A DNA stretch of 64,000 bases, from the NCBI RefSeq assembly GCF_900105535.1, contig NZ_LT629779.1, forward strand, positions 558,001-622,000, given 5' to 3'. The stretch comes from Pseudarthrobacter equi. GTDB lineage: Bacteria > Actinomycetota > Actinomycetes > Actinomycetales > Micrococcaceae. Positions 34,668-43,573 of this stretch are shown here, piece after piece. The first letter of the stretch is position 1; each line of letters starts with the position of its first letter. A program made the translations under genes and the position numbers. A model generated the notes under the pieces. That model was not told the origin of the DNA and did not search any database. It saw only the letters and a list, made by a program, of their open reading frames with translations.

Positions 34668-34863
34668 ACGCGCGCTCACTTGTGGTGCCTTTTCCGCGAA
34701 CGCGCGCTCACATGTGGTGCCTTTCCCACGAACGCGCGCTCGCATCCGCGGGCTTAAGAAGCTAACGCCCGCTCACTTCAGGTGAGCGGGCGTTAGCGTT
34801 TTAACCACCGTTAGTGAGCGGGCGTTCGCCTTTTAACCGCCGCTAGTGAGCGCGCGTTTGGCT
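34668..34863. repeat. Inverted array of 32-bp repeats
   Basis: Left half: units starting at 34668, 34700, 34732 and 34764, each beginning (A)ACGCGCGCTC or AACGCCCGCTCAC, with a strict 32-bp period. Units 1 and 2 match at 28 of 32 positions; unit 3 keeps only its first part. Right half: units starting GTGAGCGGGCGTT at 34782, 34814 and 34846, again 32 bp apart, which are the reverse complement of the left core. The halves meet in a perfect hairpin at 34761-34797. It fills the gap between the nitroreductase and pgm stops. Confidence 0.85.
34761..34797. terminator. 16-bp perfect hairpin at the centre of the repeat array
   Basis: Arms 34761-34776 and 34782-34797 with a five-base loop; followed by GTTTT on the plus strand. 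It should end nitroreductase transcription and may act on pgm from the other side. Confidence 0.75.
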
Positions 34864-34892
34864 TGGGGCCAGCACAGGCGGGCGGACGCGGG

Positions 34893-36554
<1,662 letters not shown>

Positions 36555-36559
36555 GGGAC

Positions 36560-36588
36560 CTAGCATGCCAGAACCTCGCCGGAGTCAA
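36560..36588 (-). promoter_or_regulatory. Promoter of pgm
   Basis: On the minus strand TTGACT (36588-36583), 17 bases, TGCTAG (36565-36560), then five bases to the ATG. The best -35/-10 pair in the window. Confidence 0.65.
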
Positions 36589-36827
36589 AACGGCAGGCCC
36601 ACATTCCGGCCCCTGTGACGGCGGCACGTCATCGAAAACGAGCCGTTAACCAAGTAGCCAACCTGAGTACATGCCCCGAAAAGTACCTATATACCGGCCC
36701 CTGCGCGCGCTGTTACTTTCGAAAAATCCGGAAGGCTATCCACAGCCTCCCGGCTCGAACAACCACAGCAGGGGACGACGGCGGCCCGCCGCTTTTCGCC
36801 CGTCCGGCACGGAAGCAGGGACGCACC

Positions 36828-37772
36828 ATGGGGGCAGGAGACGGGGCAGCCGAACAGTCCAGGCTGGCCGCTGAGCGGGTAGCCAGGCTCAAACGCCGGC
36901 TGGATGCGGCCGAGCGCTCCACAAAGGCGTGGGATGCGGGGGCCGTGGGCGAACGCGTGGTGGCGGACAAGCTCAGCGAACTGGTCCCGCACGGCTGGTA
37001 CGTGCTGCACGACGTGCACTGGCCCGGCCGGCCCAAGGCCAACCTGGACCACGTCCTGGTGGGGCCCGGCGGCGTGGTGGTGGTCGATTCCAAAAACTGG
37101 ACCGGCGAGGTGCGGGTGGCATCGGGAGTGCTCTGGCAGGGCCGGTATGCGCGGACCCAGGCAGTGGAAGGCGCACTGGCGCAGTGCGCCGCCGTCGCCT
37201 CCGTGCTGGCGCCGCCGCACCGCCGGCTGGTCCGGCCGCTGATCTGCATGGCCGCCCAGCCTGACCTCTTTGGCGTGACGAACTCCGATGTCGCCGTCGC
37301 GGGCAGCCAGCGCGTGGTGGCTACCATCGAGGCGCTGCCGCCGGTACTGGACCACCAGGCAGTCGTGGGACTTTATGCCCAACTGGGGGAGGAACTTACC
37401 CACGAGCAGGAGCCCGGCATCACGGCGTTCCGGAATGTCCGGCCGGGAACCGTGGTGCGGCCTGCGGGCGGCCTCCCGCCGGCCGGTCCAGGAAACGCCG
37501 GTCCGCGGACGGGCGCTCCCGGCGCGGACCGTCGCAGCACGGACAATCACCGGACAACCGGTCCTGACCGGAGCCGGAGCGGCAGTGTTTCCCGGCATCC
37601 CGCCGGGCGTGCCGTCCCGCCGGCAGGCGCCGGCGGAGCGGCCCGAACCGCTGCCGGCCGGAACCGAAACGGGAAACCGCAGGCGCGGGGCGGCACCAGC
37701 GCGGGCAGGCTTGCGCTCCTGGCGGCCTTCGTTATTTTTGCGGTCTACGTGCTGCCGTTCTGGATGCGCTGA
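36828..37772 (+). CDS. NERD-domain protein with C-terminal membrane helix
   Basis: 314 residues. A short helical N-terminus (about 1-35), then a NERD (nuclease-related) domain, about 36-160, with GAVGERVVADKL, DHVLVGPGGVVVVDSKNW (PD-(D/E)xK-like core) and LICMAAQP. A long Pro/Arg/Gly-rich disordered linker (about 205-290) leads to a hydrophobic helix LALLAAFVIFAVYVLP and a two-residue tail. So the nuclease-like domain is membrane-tethered on the cytoplasmic side. Function unknown. The last 41 bp overlap the convergent lysG gene. Confidence 0.8.
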   Translation: MGAGDGAAEQSRLAAERVARLKRRLDAAERSTKAWDAGAVGERVVADKLSELVPHGWYVLHDVHWPGRPKANLDHVLVGPGGVVVVDSKNWTGEVRVASGVLWQGRYARTQAVEGALAQCAAVASVLAPPHRRLVRPLICMAAQPDLFGVTNSDVAVAGSQRVVATIEALPPVLDHQAVVGLYAQLGEELTHEQEPGITAFRNVRPGTVVRPAGGLPPAGPGNAGPRTGAPGADRRSTDNHRTTGPDRSRSGSVSRHPAGRAVPPAGAGGAARTAAGRNRNGKPQARGGTSAGRLALLAAFVIFAVYVLPFWMR

Positions 37773-38679
37773 GTTTGCTGCCGGCACTGCGGCCGTTCTC
37801 CGAAGCGGTTGTGCGCAGCTTGCCAAGGCCGGCGTCGCGGACCGCCTCGCCCATCCGGCGGAGCCGCTCCGAGTCCAGTGACCAGGATTGCCAGTAGAGC
37901 GGCACATCCTCGTGGGCGTTCTTCCCGAGGAGGACCAGCGAGCCGCGGGCCAGCTCGTTGCCGAGCTGCAATTCAGGGAGCATGCCCCACCCCAGGCCGG
38001 CTTTGATGGCCGCCAGGAACCCTTCCGACGACGGAACCGTGTGGGTGGGCGGAACCTGCCCGACGCCTTTCGCCGCCAGCAGCCCGCGCTGCAGGTTGTC
38101 CTTGGCATTGAATTTCAGGACCGGCATCCGGGCCCAGTCCACCGAGCTGCCCTTGGTGAACCGTTGACGCAGGGCGGCTGCGGCCACCGGGACGTACCGC
38201 ATGTGGCCCAGCAGCTCCACCCGGCAACCGCTGACGGGGGCGGGATCGGAGGTGACGGCACCCATGACGTCACCCTGGCGCAGGAGCTGGCTGCTGAAGC
38301 CCTGGTCCTCGACGTGGAGGTCCAGGGTGGTGTCCTGCCACGTGGCCGCCACGGCGAGGACGGGCACGAACCACGTGGCCAGCGAATCCGCATTGATGGC
38401 CACCGGCAGGGTGGCGCGGGAGGCTGTGGCGGTGCCCAGCGCAGTTGACGCTTCGGCCTCGAGGACCTGCACCTGGCGGGCCATCCGGAGCAGCACGACG
38501 CCGGCGTCGGTGGGAACGCAGGGGACCCGCCGGCGCACCAGGACCTGCCCCGTGGAAGCCTCCAGCGCCTTGATGCGCTGGCTGACGGCGGACGGAGTGA
38601 CGCGCAGGAGATCGGCCGCGGCCTCGAAGGTGCCTTCATCAATGACGGCCATCAGTGCGCGGAGATGCTCGAGGTTCAT
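37732..38679 (-). CDS. lysG: LysR-family regulator LysG/ArgP
   Basis: 315 residues. The N-terminal HTH (LRALMAVIDEGTFEAAADLL, SAVSQRIKALE) and the effector domain are those of ArgP/LysG/IciA regulators, which sense lysine or arginine and activate a divergent exporter. That exporter, LysE-type, is the next gene on the other strand. The 3' end overlaps the NERD gene by 41 bp in convergent orientation. The C-terminal 20 residues are basic and variable, within that overlap. Confidence 0.9.
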   Translation of the reverse strand: MNLEHLRALMAVIDEGTFEAAADLLRVTPSAVSQRIKALEASTGQVLVRRRVPCVPTDAGVVLLRMARQVQVLEAEASTALGTATASRATLPVAINADSLATWFVPVLAVAATWQDTTLDLHVEDQGFSSQLLRQGDVMGAVTSDPAPVSGCRVELLGHMRYVPVAAAALRQRFTKGSSVDWARMPVLKFNAKDNLQRGLLAAKGVGQVPPTHTVPSSEGFLAAIKAGLGWGMLPELQLGNELARGSLVLLGKNAHEDVPLYWQSWSLDSERLRRMGEAVRDAGLGKLRTTASENGRSAGSKLSASRTAARRPQK

Positions 38680-38698
38680 GAAGAAATTCTAATGTAGG

Positions 38699-38716
38699 CA
38701 AAGAATCAATCGTTTG
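38699..38716. promoter_or_regulatory. Dyad CAAA-N10-TTTG in the lysG-lysE gap
   Basis: Imperfect LysR-type dyad 19 bp from the lysG start and 33 bp from the lysE start; the likely LysG site. A TACCGT at 38737-38742 fits a -10 for lysE. Confidence 0.4.
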
Positions 38717-38749
38717 TCTTCAGATCCTGTGGTCCGTACCGTCGGATGC

Positions 38750-39346
38750 ATGTTGATGACAGGAATCACCGGGATGCTGACGGGGCTGGCGCTGATCGTT
38801 GCCATCGGTGCCCAGAATGCCTTCGTGCTCCGCCAGGGCGTCCGCCGCGAGCACATCGGCGCGGTGGTTGCCGTGTGCATGGCCGGTGACGCTGCCCTGA
38901 TCCTGGGCGGGACCGCCGGAATCGGCGCTCTGGTGACCCGCTTTCCCGAAGCCCTCGAAGTCCTCCGGTGGGGCGGAGCTGCCTACCTCGCCTGGTTCGC
39001 GGTGCGCTCCTTCATCTCGGCGCTAAAGCCGTCCGCCCTTGCGCAGGGCACGCCCCGGTCCAAGGGGTCGGTGGTGGCCAGTACTGTGGCGCTGACGTTC
39101 CTGAACCCGCACGTGTACCTCGACACGGTGGTGCTCCTGGGAAGCCTGGCCAACCAGCAGGGCCCGGACCTCCGGTGGGTTTTCGCCGGCGGCGCCGTTG
39201 CCGGCAGCATCGCGTGGTTCTCCGCGCTGGGGTACGGAGCCAGGGCGCTGTCCGGGGTGCTCGGCAGCACGCGCACCTGGCGGTTCCTGGACCTCGGAAT
39301 CGGCATCGTCATGCTTGGCCTGGCCGTCAAGCTGGTCCTGCACTGA
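38750..39346 (+). CDS. lysE: LysE/ArgO-family basic amino-acid exporter
   Basis: 198 residues with six membrane helices. Family signatures: GLALIVAIGAQNAFVLRQG and TFLNPHVYLDTVVLLG, both diagnostic of LysE/ArgO. It exports lysine and/or arginine when intracellular levels rise, under control of the divergent LysG. ATG 38750 gives the standard N-terminus MLMTGITGM; ATG 38756 is a close alternative. Confidence 0.92.
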   Translation: MLMTGITGMLTGLALIVAIGAQNAFVLRQGVRREHIGAVVAVCMAGDAALILGGTAGIGALVTRFPEALEVLRWGGAAYLAWFAVRSFISALKPSALAQGTPRSKGSVVASTVALTFLNPHVYLDTVVLLGSLANQQGPDLRWVFAGGAVAGSIAWFSALGYGARALSGVLGSTRTWRFLDLGIGIVMLGLAVKLVLH

Positions 39347-39405
39347 CGGCGCCCGGAAAGCCGCCGCAGGCGATAGGCTGGAAGCAACATTCCAGGGGGA
39401 AAACC

Positions 39406-39978
39406 ATGACTGACCAGCCTTCCCAGCGCCCTGACTCCCAGTGGCACAACCCGTCCGGCAGCGACGGCACTCCGCCCGCGCCGCCGTCGGGGTATGAACC
39501 GCCGCCGTTCGTGCCTTTGCACGGAACCACCGCGCCGGGCTCCGACATCCCCCCGCCGCCGCTGTACCCGGGCCTTTCCGCGGAGTACGGCAGCAACCAG
39601 TACGGTGGCCCGCAGTATGGCAATGACCAGTACGGCAACCAGTACAGCGGCGCCAGCCCCTACGCCCAGCCGAGCCTGTACGGGCAGCAGGCCCAGTACG
39701 GACAGCCGGCGTACTACGGCATGCAGGCCGAGCCCAAGACCCTCAGCATCGCCAGCATGGTGTGCGGCATCGCGTCAGTGATCATGGGATGGCTGATGCT
39801 TCCGCAGCTTGCCGCCATCATCACCGGCCACATGGCCCTCAAGCGCGAACCTGCGGGCAAGGGCATGTCCATCACCGGACTGGTCCTGGGCTACCTCTGC
39901 CTGCTGGGGTACGGCGGCTTCTGGCTGCTGCTCATCATCGGGCTGGCCTCGTACTCGTCCTCAAGTTACGGGTACTGA
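39406..39978 (+). CDS. DUF4190-type membrane protein with Tyr/Gln repeats
   Basis: 190 residues. The N-terminal 105 residues are disordered, Pro-rich then built of degenerate QYG/YGN(x)QYG repeats. The C-terminal part has two membrane helices (IASMVCGIASVIMGWLMLP and ITGLVLGYLCLLGYGG) separated by the conserved AAIITGHMALKRE loop of DUF4190 proteins. The repeats sit in the cytoplasm or outside depending on topology. ATG 39406 has an AGGGGGA site. Function unknown; many such proteins localise to the cell envelope. Confidence 0.75.
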   Translation: MTDQPSQRPDSQWHNPSGSDGTPPAPPSGYEPPPFVPLHGTTAPGSDIPPPPLYPGLSAEYGSNQYGGPQYGNDQYGNQYSGASPYAQPSLYGQQAQYGQPAYYGMQAEPKTLSIASMVCGIASVIMGWLMLPQLAAIITGHMALKREPAGKGMSITGLVLGYLCLLGYGGFWLLLIIGLASYSSSSYGY

Positions 39979-39993
39979 CCGCCGCCACCCCGC

Positions 39994-40051
39994 ATGCCCC
40001 ATCAGATCCGGTTCCTGAAACCCGGTTTTAGGAACCCATCTGACGGGGCAT
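39994..40051. terminator. Long hairpin between convergent genes
   Basis: Arms of about 22 bp starting ATGCCCC and ending GGGGCAT pair with one mismatch and one bulge around a 13-base loop (39994-40016 with 40030-40051). It separates the DUF4190 gene from the convergent FadR-type gene. Confidence 0.65.
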
Positions 40052-40082
40052 CTGCCGTTTAGCCGCGGATGGGGGAGCGGGG

Positions 40083-40781
40083 TCAGCGGAGGAGTTCGAC
40101 GTCGGACACCAGCTCGATGTGCGCCAGCATCGCCTCTGCTGCGGCCTCCGCGTCCTGGTCCCGGATGGCATCGGCAATCCGCCGGTGTGAGGCCAGTGAC
40201 TGTTCCGGCCGCCCCGGTTGCCCGAGGGACTCCATCCGCGTTTCCAGGATCATTTCGGCGATGAATGCCATGAGCTGCGCCAGCACCGAGGAATGCGCTG
40301 CTGCGGTGATCGCCTCGTGGAAGAGCTCATCGCCATGGGTGCCGCGGTCGCCGTCGCTGATTTCCGTGGCCATGACCTCGAGAGCGTGATCGATCGCTTT
40401 CAGGTCCTCGTCCGTGCGCCTCGCAGCGGCCAGTGCGGCCAGTTTTCCTTCCAGCGTGCTCCGTGCCTCGACGATTTCCGGCAGCCGGCTCCGGTGTTCG
40501 CGGAGGCCCTTGATTACTGACGCAACGCTGGGCCGCCGGGCGAGCACGGCTCCCGTCCCGTGCTGCACATCGATGACGCCCAGCACTTCCAGCGCCACGA
40601 GTGCCTGGGCCAGGGTGGCGCGCGAGACCCCCAGCCGTTCGGCGAGGTCGCGCTCTGCCGGCAGGAGGTCGCCGGGCTTCAGCTGCGCCGATTCGATGTA
40701 GGCAAGGATCTGCTCCACCAGCTGTTCGTAAAGCCTTGGCCGCGAAACCCGTTCCAGTCCCAGCCGTGCTGTCTTCTCCAC
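40083..40781 (-). CDS. GntR-family (FadR/FCD) regulator
   Basis: 232 residues. N-terminal winged helix (LPAERDLAERLGVSRATLAQAL) and C-terminal FCD domain with the metal-binding pattern (HGDELFHEAI, LASHRRIADAIRD). FCD regulators bind organic acids and repress adjacent operons. It is divergent from the MatC-like carrier operon; a TAGAC-N5-GTCTA site sits between, so it probably represses that operon and itself. Confidence 0.9.
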   Translation of the reverse strand: MEKTARLGLERVSRPRLYEQLVEQILAYIESAQLKPGDLLPAERDLAERLGVSRATLAQALVALEVLGVIDVQHGTGAVLARRPSVASVIKGLREHRSRLPEIVEARSTLEGKLAALAAARRTDEDLKAIDHALEVMATEISDGDRGTHGDELFHEAITAAAHSSVLAQLMAFIAEMILETRMESLGQPGRPEQSLASHRRIADAIRDQDAEAAAEAMLAHIELVSDVELLR

Positions 40782-40829
40782 AAAGCCCTCGCTACATTGT
40801 CGGTCCCCTAAGAATACAGCGCGCTGCTA

Positions 40830-40852
40830 TTGACAGATAGACTCACTGTCTA
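40830..40852 (+). promoter_or_regulatory. TTGACA -35 box with overlapping TAGAC-N5-GTCTA operator
   Basis: TTGACA at 40830-40835; the perfect inverted repeat occupies 40838-40852, inside the promoter spacer, so a bound repressor would block polymerase. The -10 is not clear. Confidence 0.6.
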
Positions 40853-40917
40853 AGAGGCTAGTCCAGTGAGCCAGTAACTCACGTCACACTTTTTCTTTCC
40901 CCAATGGAGGACCAACG

Positions 40918-42285
40918 ATGTCCGCTCCTGTTCTATCGATCATCATCCTGGCGGCGATGTTCCTGTTAGCCACCGTGCTGCCCCTCAATATGGGAGCCCT
41001 CGCCTTCGTGGGCGCCTTCCTGCTGGGCGCCCTGGTGCTGGGCATGTCCACGAACGAGATCCTGGCCAACTTCCCCGGTGGCCTCTTCCTGACGATTGTC
41101 GGCGTCACCTACCTGTTCGCCATTGCGCAGAACAACGGCACCATCGACCTCCTGGTCCGCGGCGCCGTCAGGCTGGTGGGCAGCCGCGTTGCCCTCATTC
41201 CCTGGGTCATGTTTGCCATCACCGCCGTCATCACCGCTGTTGGCGCGCTGTCCCCGGCCGCCGTCGCGATTATTGCCCCCATCGCCCTCAGCTTTGCCGG
41301 CAAGTACAAGATCAGCCCGCTGCTGATGGGCATGATGGTGATCCACGGCGCCCAGGCCGGCGGGTTCTCGCCCATCGCGGTCTATGGCGTCACCGTCAAC
41401 GGCATCATCGCCAAGACGGACCTCGCCTTCAGCCCCACGGCGCTGTTCTTGAGCAGCCTGATCTTCAACGTCGTCATCGCCGTGGTGCTCTTCGCCGTCC
41501 TGGGCGGCCGGGCGCTGCTGTCCTCCCGCGTGGGGCACTTCGTGGAGCAGGCTGCCGAAGCGCGGATGTCCGTCAGCGTGGGTGCCAAGGCCGGCACGGA
41601 CGTTGCCTTCAAGGGCTTCGGCTCCGGCATGTACGGCCCCCGCGACCCCGCAGGCGACGGCGTTGCCGCCACCAGGGAACGCTCCCAGCGGATCCCGCAG
41701 CTGGTGACCATCGCCGGCCTGGTGGTGCTCGCCGTCGTCGCCCTGGGCTTCAAAATGGACGTCGGTTTCGTGTCCATCACCATCGCCATCGTCCTGGCCC
41801 TCGTCTCGCCCGCGGCCCAGAAGGGCGCCATCAACAAGATCAGCTGGTCCACCGTGCTGCTGATCTGCGGCATGCTGACCTTCGTTGGGGTGCTCGAAGA
41901 AGCAGGCACCATCGAATTCGTCTCCAACGGCGTTGCCGGTATGGGCATGCCCCTGGTGGCAGCGCTCCTCATCTGCTTCATCGGCGCCATCGTCTCGGCC
42001 TTCGCGTCCTCCACCGCCATCCTGGCCGCGCTCATCCCGCTCGCCGTGCCCTTCCTGTCCACCGGCGAAATCGGCGCCGTCGGCGTCATCTGCGCACTGG
42101 CCGTCGCCGCCACCATCGTGGACGTCTCGCCCTTCTCCACCAACGGCGCCCTGGTCCTGGCCAATGCGCCCGAGGGCGTGGACAAGGACAAGTTCTACAA
42201 GCAGATCCTGGGCTACAGCGGCATCGTCATCGTTGCCGGACCAATCCTCGCCTGGCTGGCGCTGGTAGTCCCCGGCTGGCTGTAG
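40918..42285 (+). CDS. MatC-type dicarboxylate carrier
   Basis: 455 residues, about 12 hydrophobic segments. The N-terminus (LSIIILAAMFLLATVLPLNMG) matches the MatC_N domain of malonate/dicarboxylate carriers, and the two SLC13-like re-entrant halves are present (GALSPAAVAIIAPIA and ASSTAILAALIPLA). A hydrophilic loop at about 205-255 is longer than usual. A TGGAGGA site precedes the ATG. It is the first gene of a three-gene operon with a CoA-transferase and a carboxyltransferase, so malonate or another dicarboxylate is the likely cargo. Confidence 0.82.
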   Translation: MSAPVLSIIILAAMFLLATVLPLNMGALAFVGAFLLGALVLGMSTNEILANFPGGLFLTIVGVTYLFAIAQNNGTIDLLVRGAVRLVGSRVALIPWVMFAITAVITAVGALSPAAVAIIAPIALSFAGKYKISPLLMGMMVIHGAQAGGFSPIAVYGVTVNGIIAKTDLAFSPTALFLSSLIFNVVIAVVLFAVLGGRALLSSRVGHFVEQAAEARMSVSVGAKAGTDVAFKGFGSGMYGPRDPAGDGVAATRERSQRIPQLVTIAGLVVLAVVALGFKMDVGFVSITIAIVLALVSPAAQKGAINKISWSTVLLICGMLTFVGVLEEAGTIEFVSNGVAGMGMPLVAALLICFIGAIVSAFASSTAILAALIPLAVPFLSTGEIGAVGVICALAVAATIVDVSPFSTNGALVLANAPEGVDKDKFYKQILGYSGIVIVAGPILAWLALVVPGWL

Positions 42286-42345
42286 CCTCCACATTTCCAC
42301 CCCGCCAGCGCTCCGCGCCACGCACTTCAGTAAAGGAACCAGCAC

Positions 42346-43572
42346 ATGAATGCAGCTGACCGTCAGCAAGGCCCCCTGGCCGGGCACACCGTCGTCGACC
42401 TGAGCCGTGCCCTGGCCGGCCCGCACGCCGGCATGATGCTGGCCGACCTCGGCGCACGCGTCATCAAGGTGGAGAACCCCGGAACCGGCGATGACACCCG
42501 CGGCTGGGGCCCGCCCTTCGTGGGCCCCGAGGATGACCTGCAGTCCACCTACTTCATGTCCTGCAACCGCAACAAGGAATCCATCAGCCTGGACCTGAAG
42601 AGCAGTGACGGGCAGGCAGTGCTCCGCGGGCTGCTGGAACGGGCGGACGTGGTGATCGAGAACTTCCGGCCCGGCGTCATGGACCGGCTGGGCTTCTCCA
42701 CCGCCGCCATGCACGAGCTCAACCCGCGGCTGGTGATCCTCTCCATCACCGGCTTCGGCCATGACGGCCCAGAATCCCAGCGCAGCGGCTACGACCAGAT
42801 CCTCCAGGGCGAGGCAGGGCTGATGTCCCTCACGGGGTCCGGCCCGGACGATCCGCAGCGTGTGGGCGTGCCGATCGCCGACCTGCTGGCCGGCATGAAC
42901 GGCGCCACCGGCGTGCTGGCCGCGCTGGTTGAACGCGAACGCACCGGCCAGGGCAAGGTGGTCCGCACGTCGCTGCTCGCCTCCCTGATCGGGGTCCACG
43001 CCTTCCAGGGCACGCGCGCCACCGTGGCCGGCGAAGTCCCGCAGGCACAGGGCAACCACCACCCGTCCATCGCGCCCTACGGCCTGTTCAACTGCAAGGA
43101 CGGCAGCGTCCAGATCAGCGTGGGCAGCGAGAAGCTGTGGGCTTCCTTCGCCGCCGCCTTCGGCCTTGACCCTGCCGCGCCCGGTTTCGCCAGCAACGCC
43201 GACAGGGTGCGGAACCGCCAGGAGGTGATTGCCGCCGTCGAACGCGCCTTCGCCCAGTACGGCGCGGTGGAACTGCTGGAGAAGCTGAACGACGCCGGGA
43301 TCCCGGCAGGGAAGGTCCGCTCGCTGGACGAGGTGTACGCCTGGGAGCAGGTGGCCTCGCAGGGCCTGGTGGTGGATGTGGAACACCCCCTGCTTGGCAC
43401 GGTCAGCCTGCCCGGTCCGCCGCTGCGGTTCTTCGCCCAGGGCGACGCCGCGGAGACGACCGTGAAGGACCACGCTGCGCCGCCGCTCCTGGACGCCGAC
43501 GGCGGATCCATCAGGGAGTGGCTGGGGCTGGTTCCCGTCGCTGCCGCGGACGCGCCGGCCGGGGCGGAATAG
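42346..43572 (+). CDS. CaiB/BaiF (class III) CoA-transferase
   Basis: 408 residues. Conserved family blocks: LAGPHAGMMLADLGARVIKVE, NRNKESISLDLK, VVIENFRPGVMDRLG and the catalytic Asp in GYDQILQGEAGLMSLTG. These enzymes move CoA between carboxylic acids, for example succinyl-CoA to another acid. Between a MatC carrier and a carboxyltransferase, its likely job is to activate the imported acid. A 1-bp gap to the next gene indicates coupling. Confidence 0.9.
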   Translation: MNAADRQQGPLAGHTVVDLSRALAGPHAGMMLADLGARVIKVENPGTGDDTRGWGPPFVGPEDDLQSTYFMSCNRNKESISLDLKSSDGQAVLRGLLERADVVIENFRPGVMDRLGFSTAAMHELNPRLVILSITGFGHDGPESQRSGYDQILQGEAGLMSLTGSGPDDPQRVGVPIADLLAGMNGATGVLAALVERERTGQGKVVRTSLLASLIGVHAFQGTRATVAGEVPQAQGNHHPSIAPYGLFNCKDGSVQISVGSEKLWASFAAAFGLDPAAPGFASNADRVRNRQEVIAAVERAFAQYGAVELLEKLNDAGIPAGKVRSLDEVYAWEQVASQGLVVDVEHPLLGTVSLPGPPLRFFAQGDAAETTVKDHAAPPLLDADGGSIREWLGLVPVAAADAPAGAE

Positions 43573-43573
43573 C

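Noticed and set aside
34668-34863. Regular 32-bp repeats as a CRISPR array
   Set aside because: There are no unique spacers; the period equals the unit, the two halves are inverted relative to each other, and no cas genes are nearby.
40838-40852. TAGAC/GTCTA repeat as a McbR (sulfur regulator) site
   Set aside because: As I recall it, the corynebacterial McbR site has a six-base spacer; this one has five and lies next to an FCD regulator and organic-acid genes.
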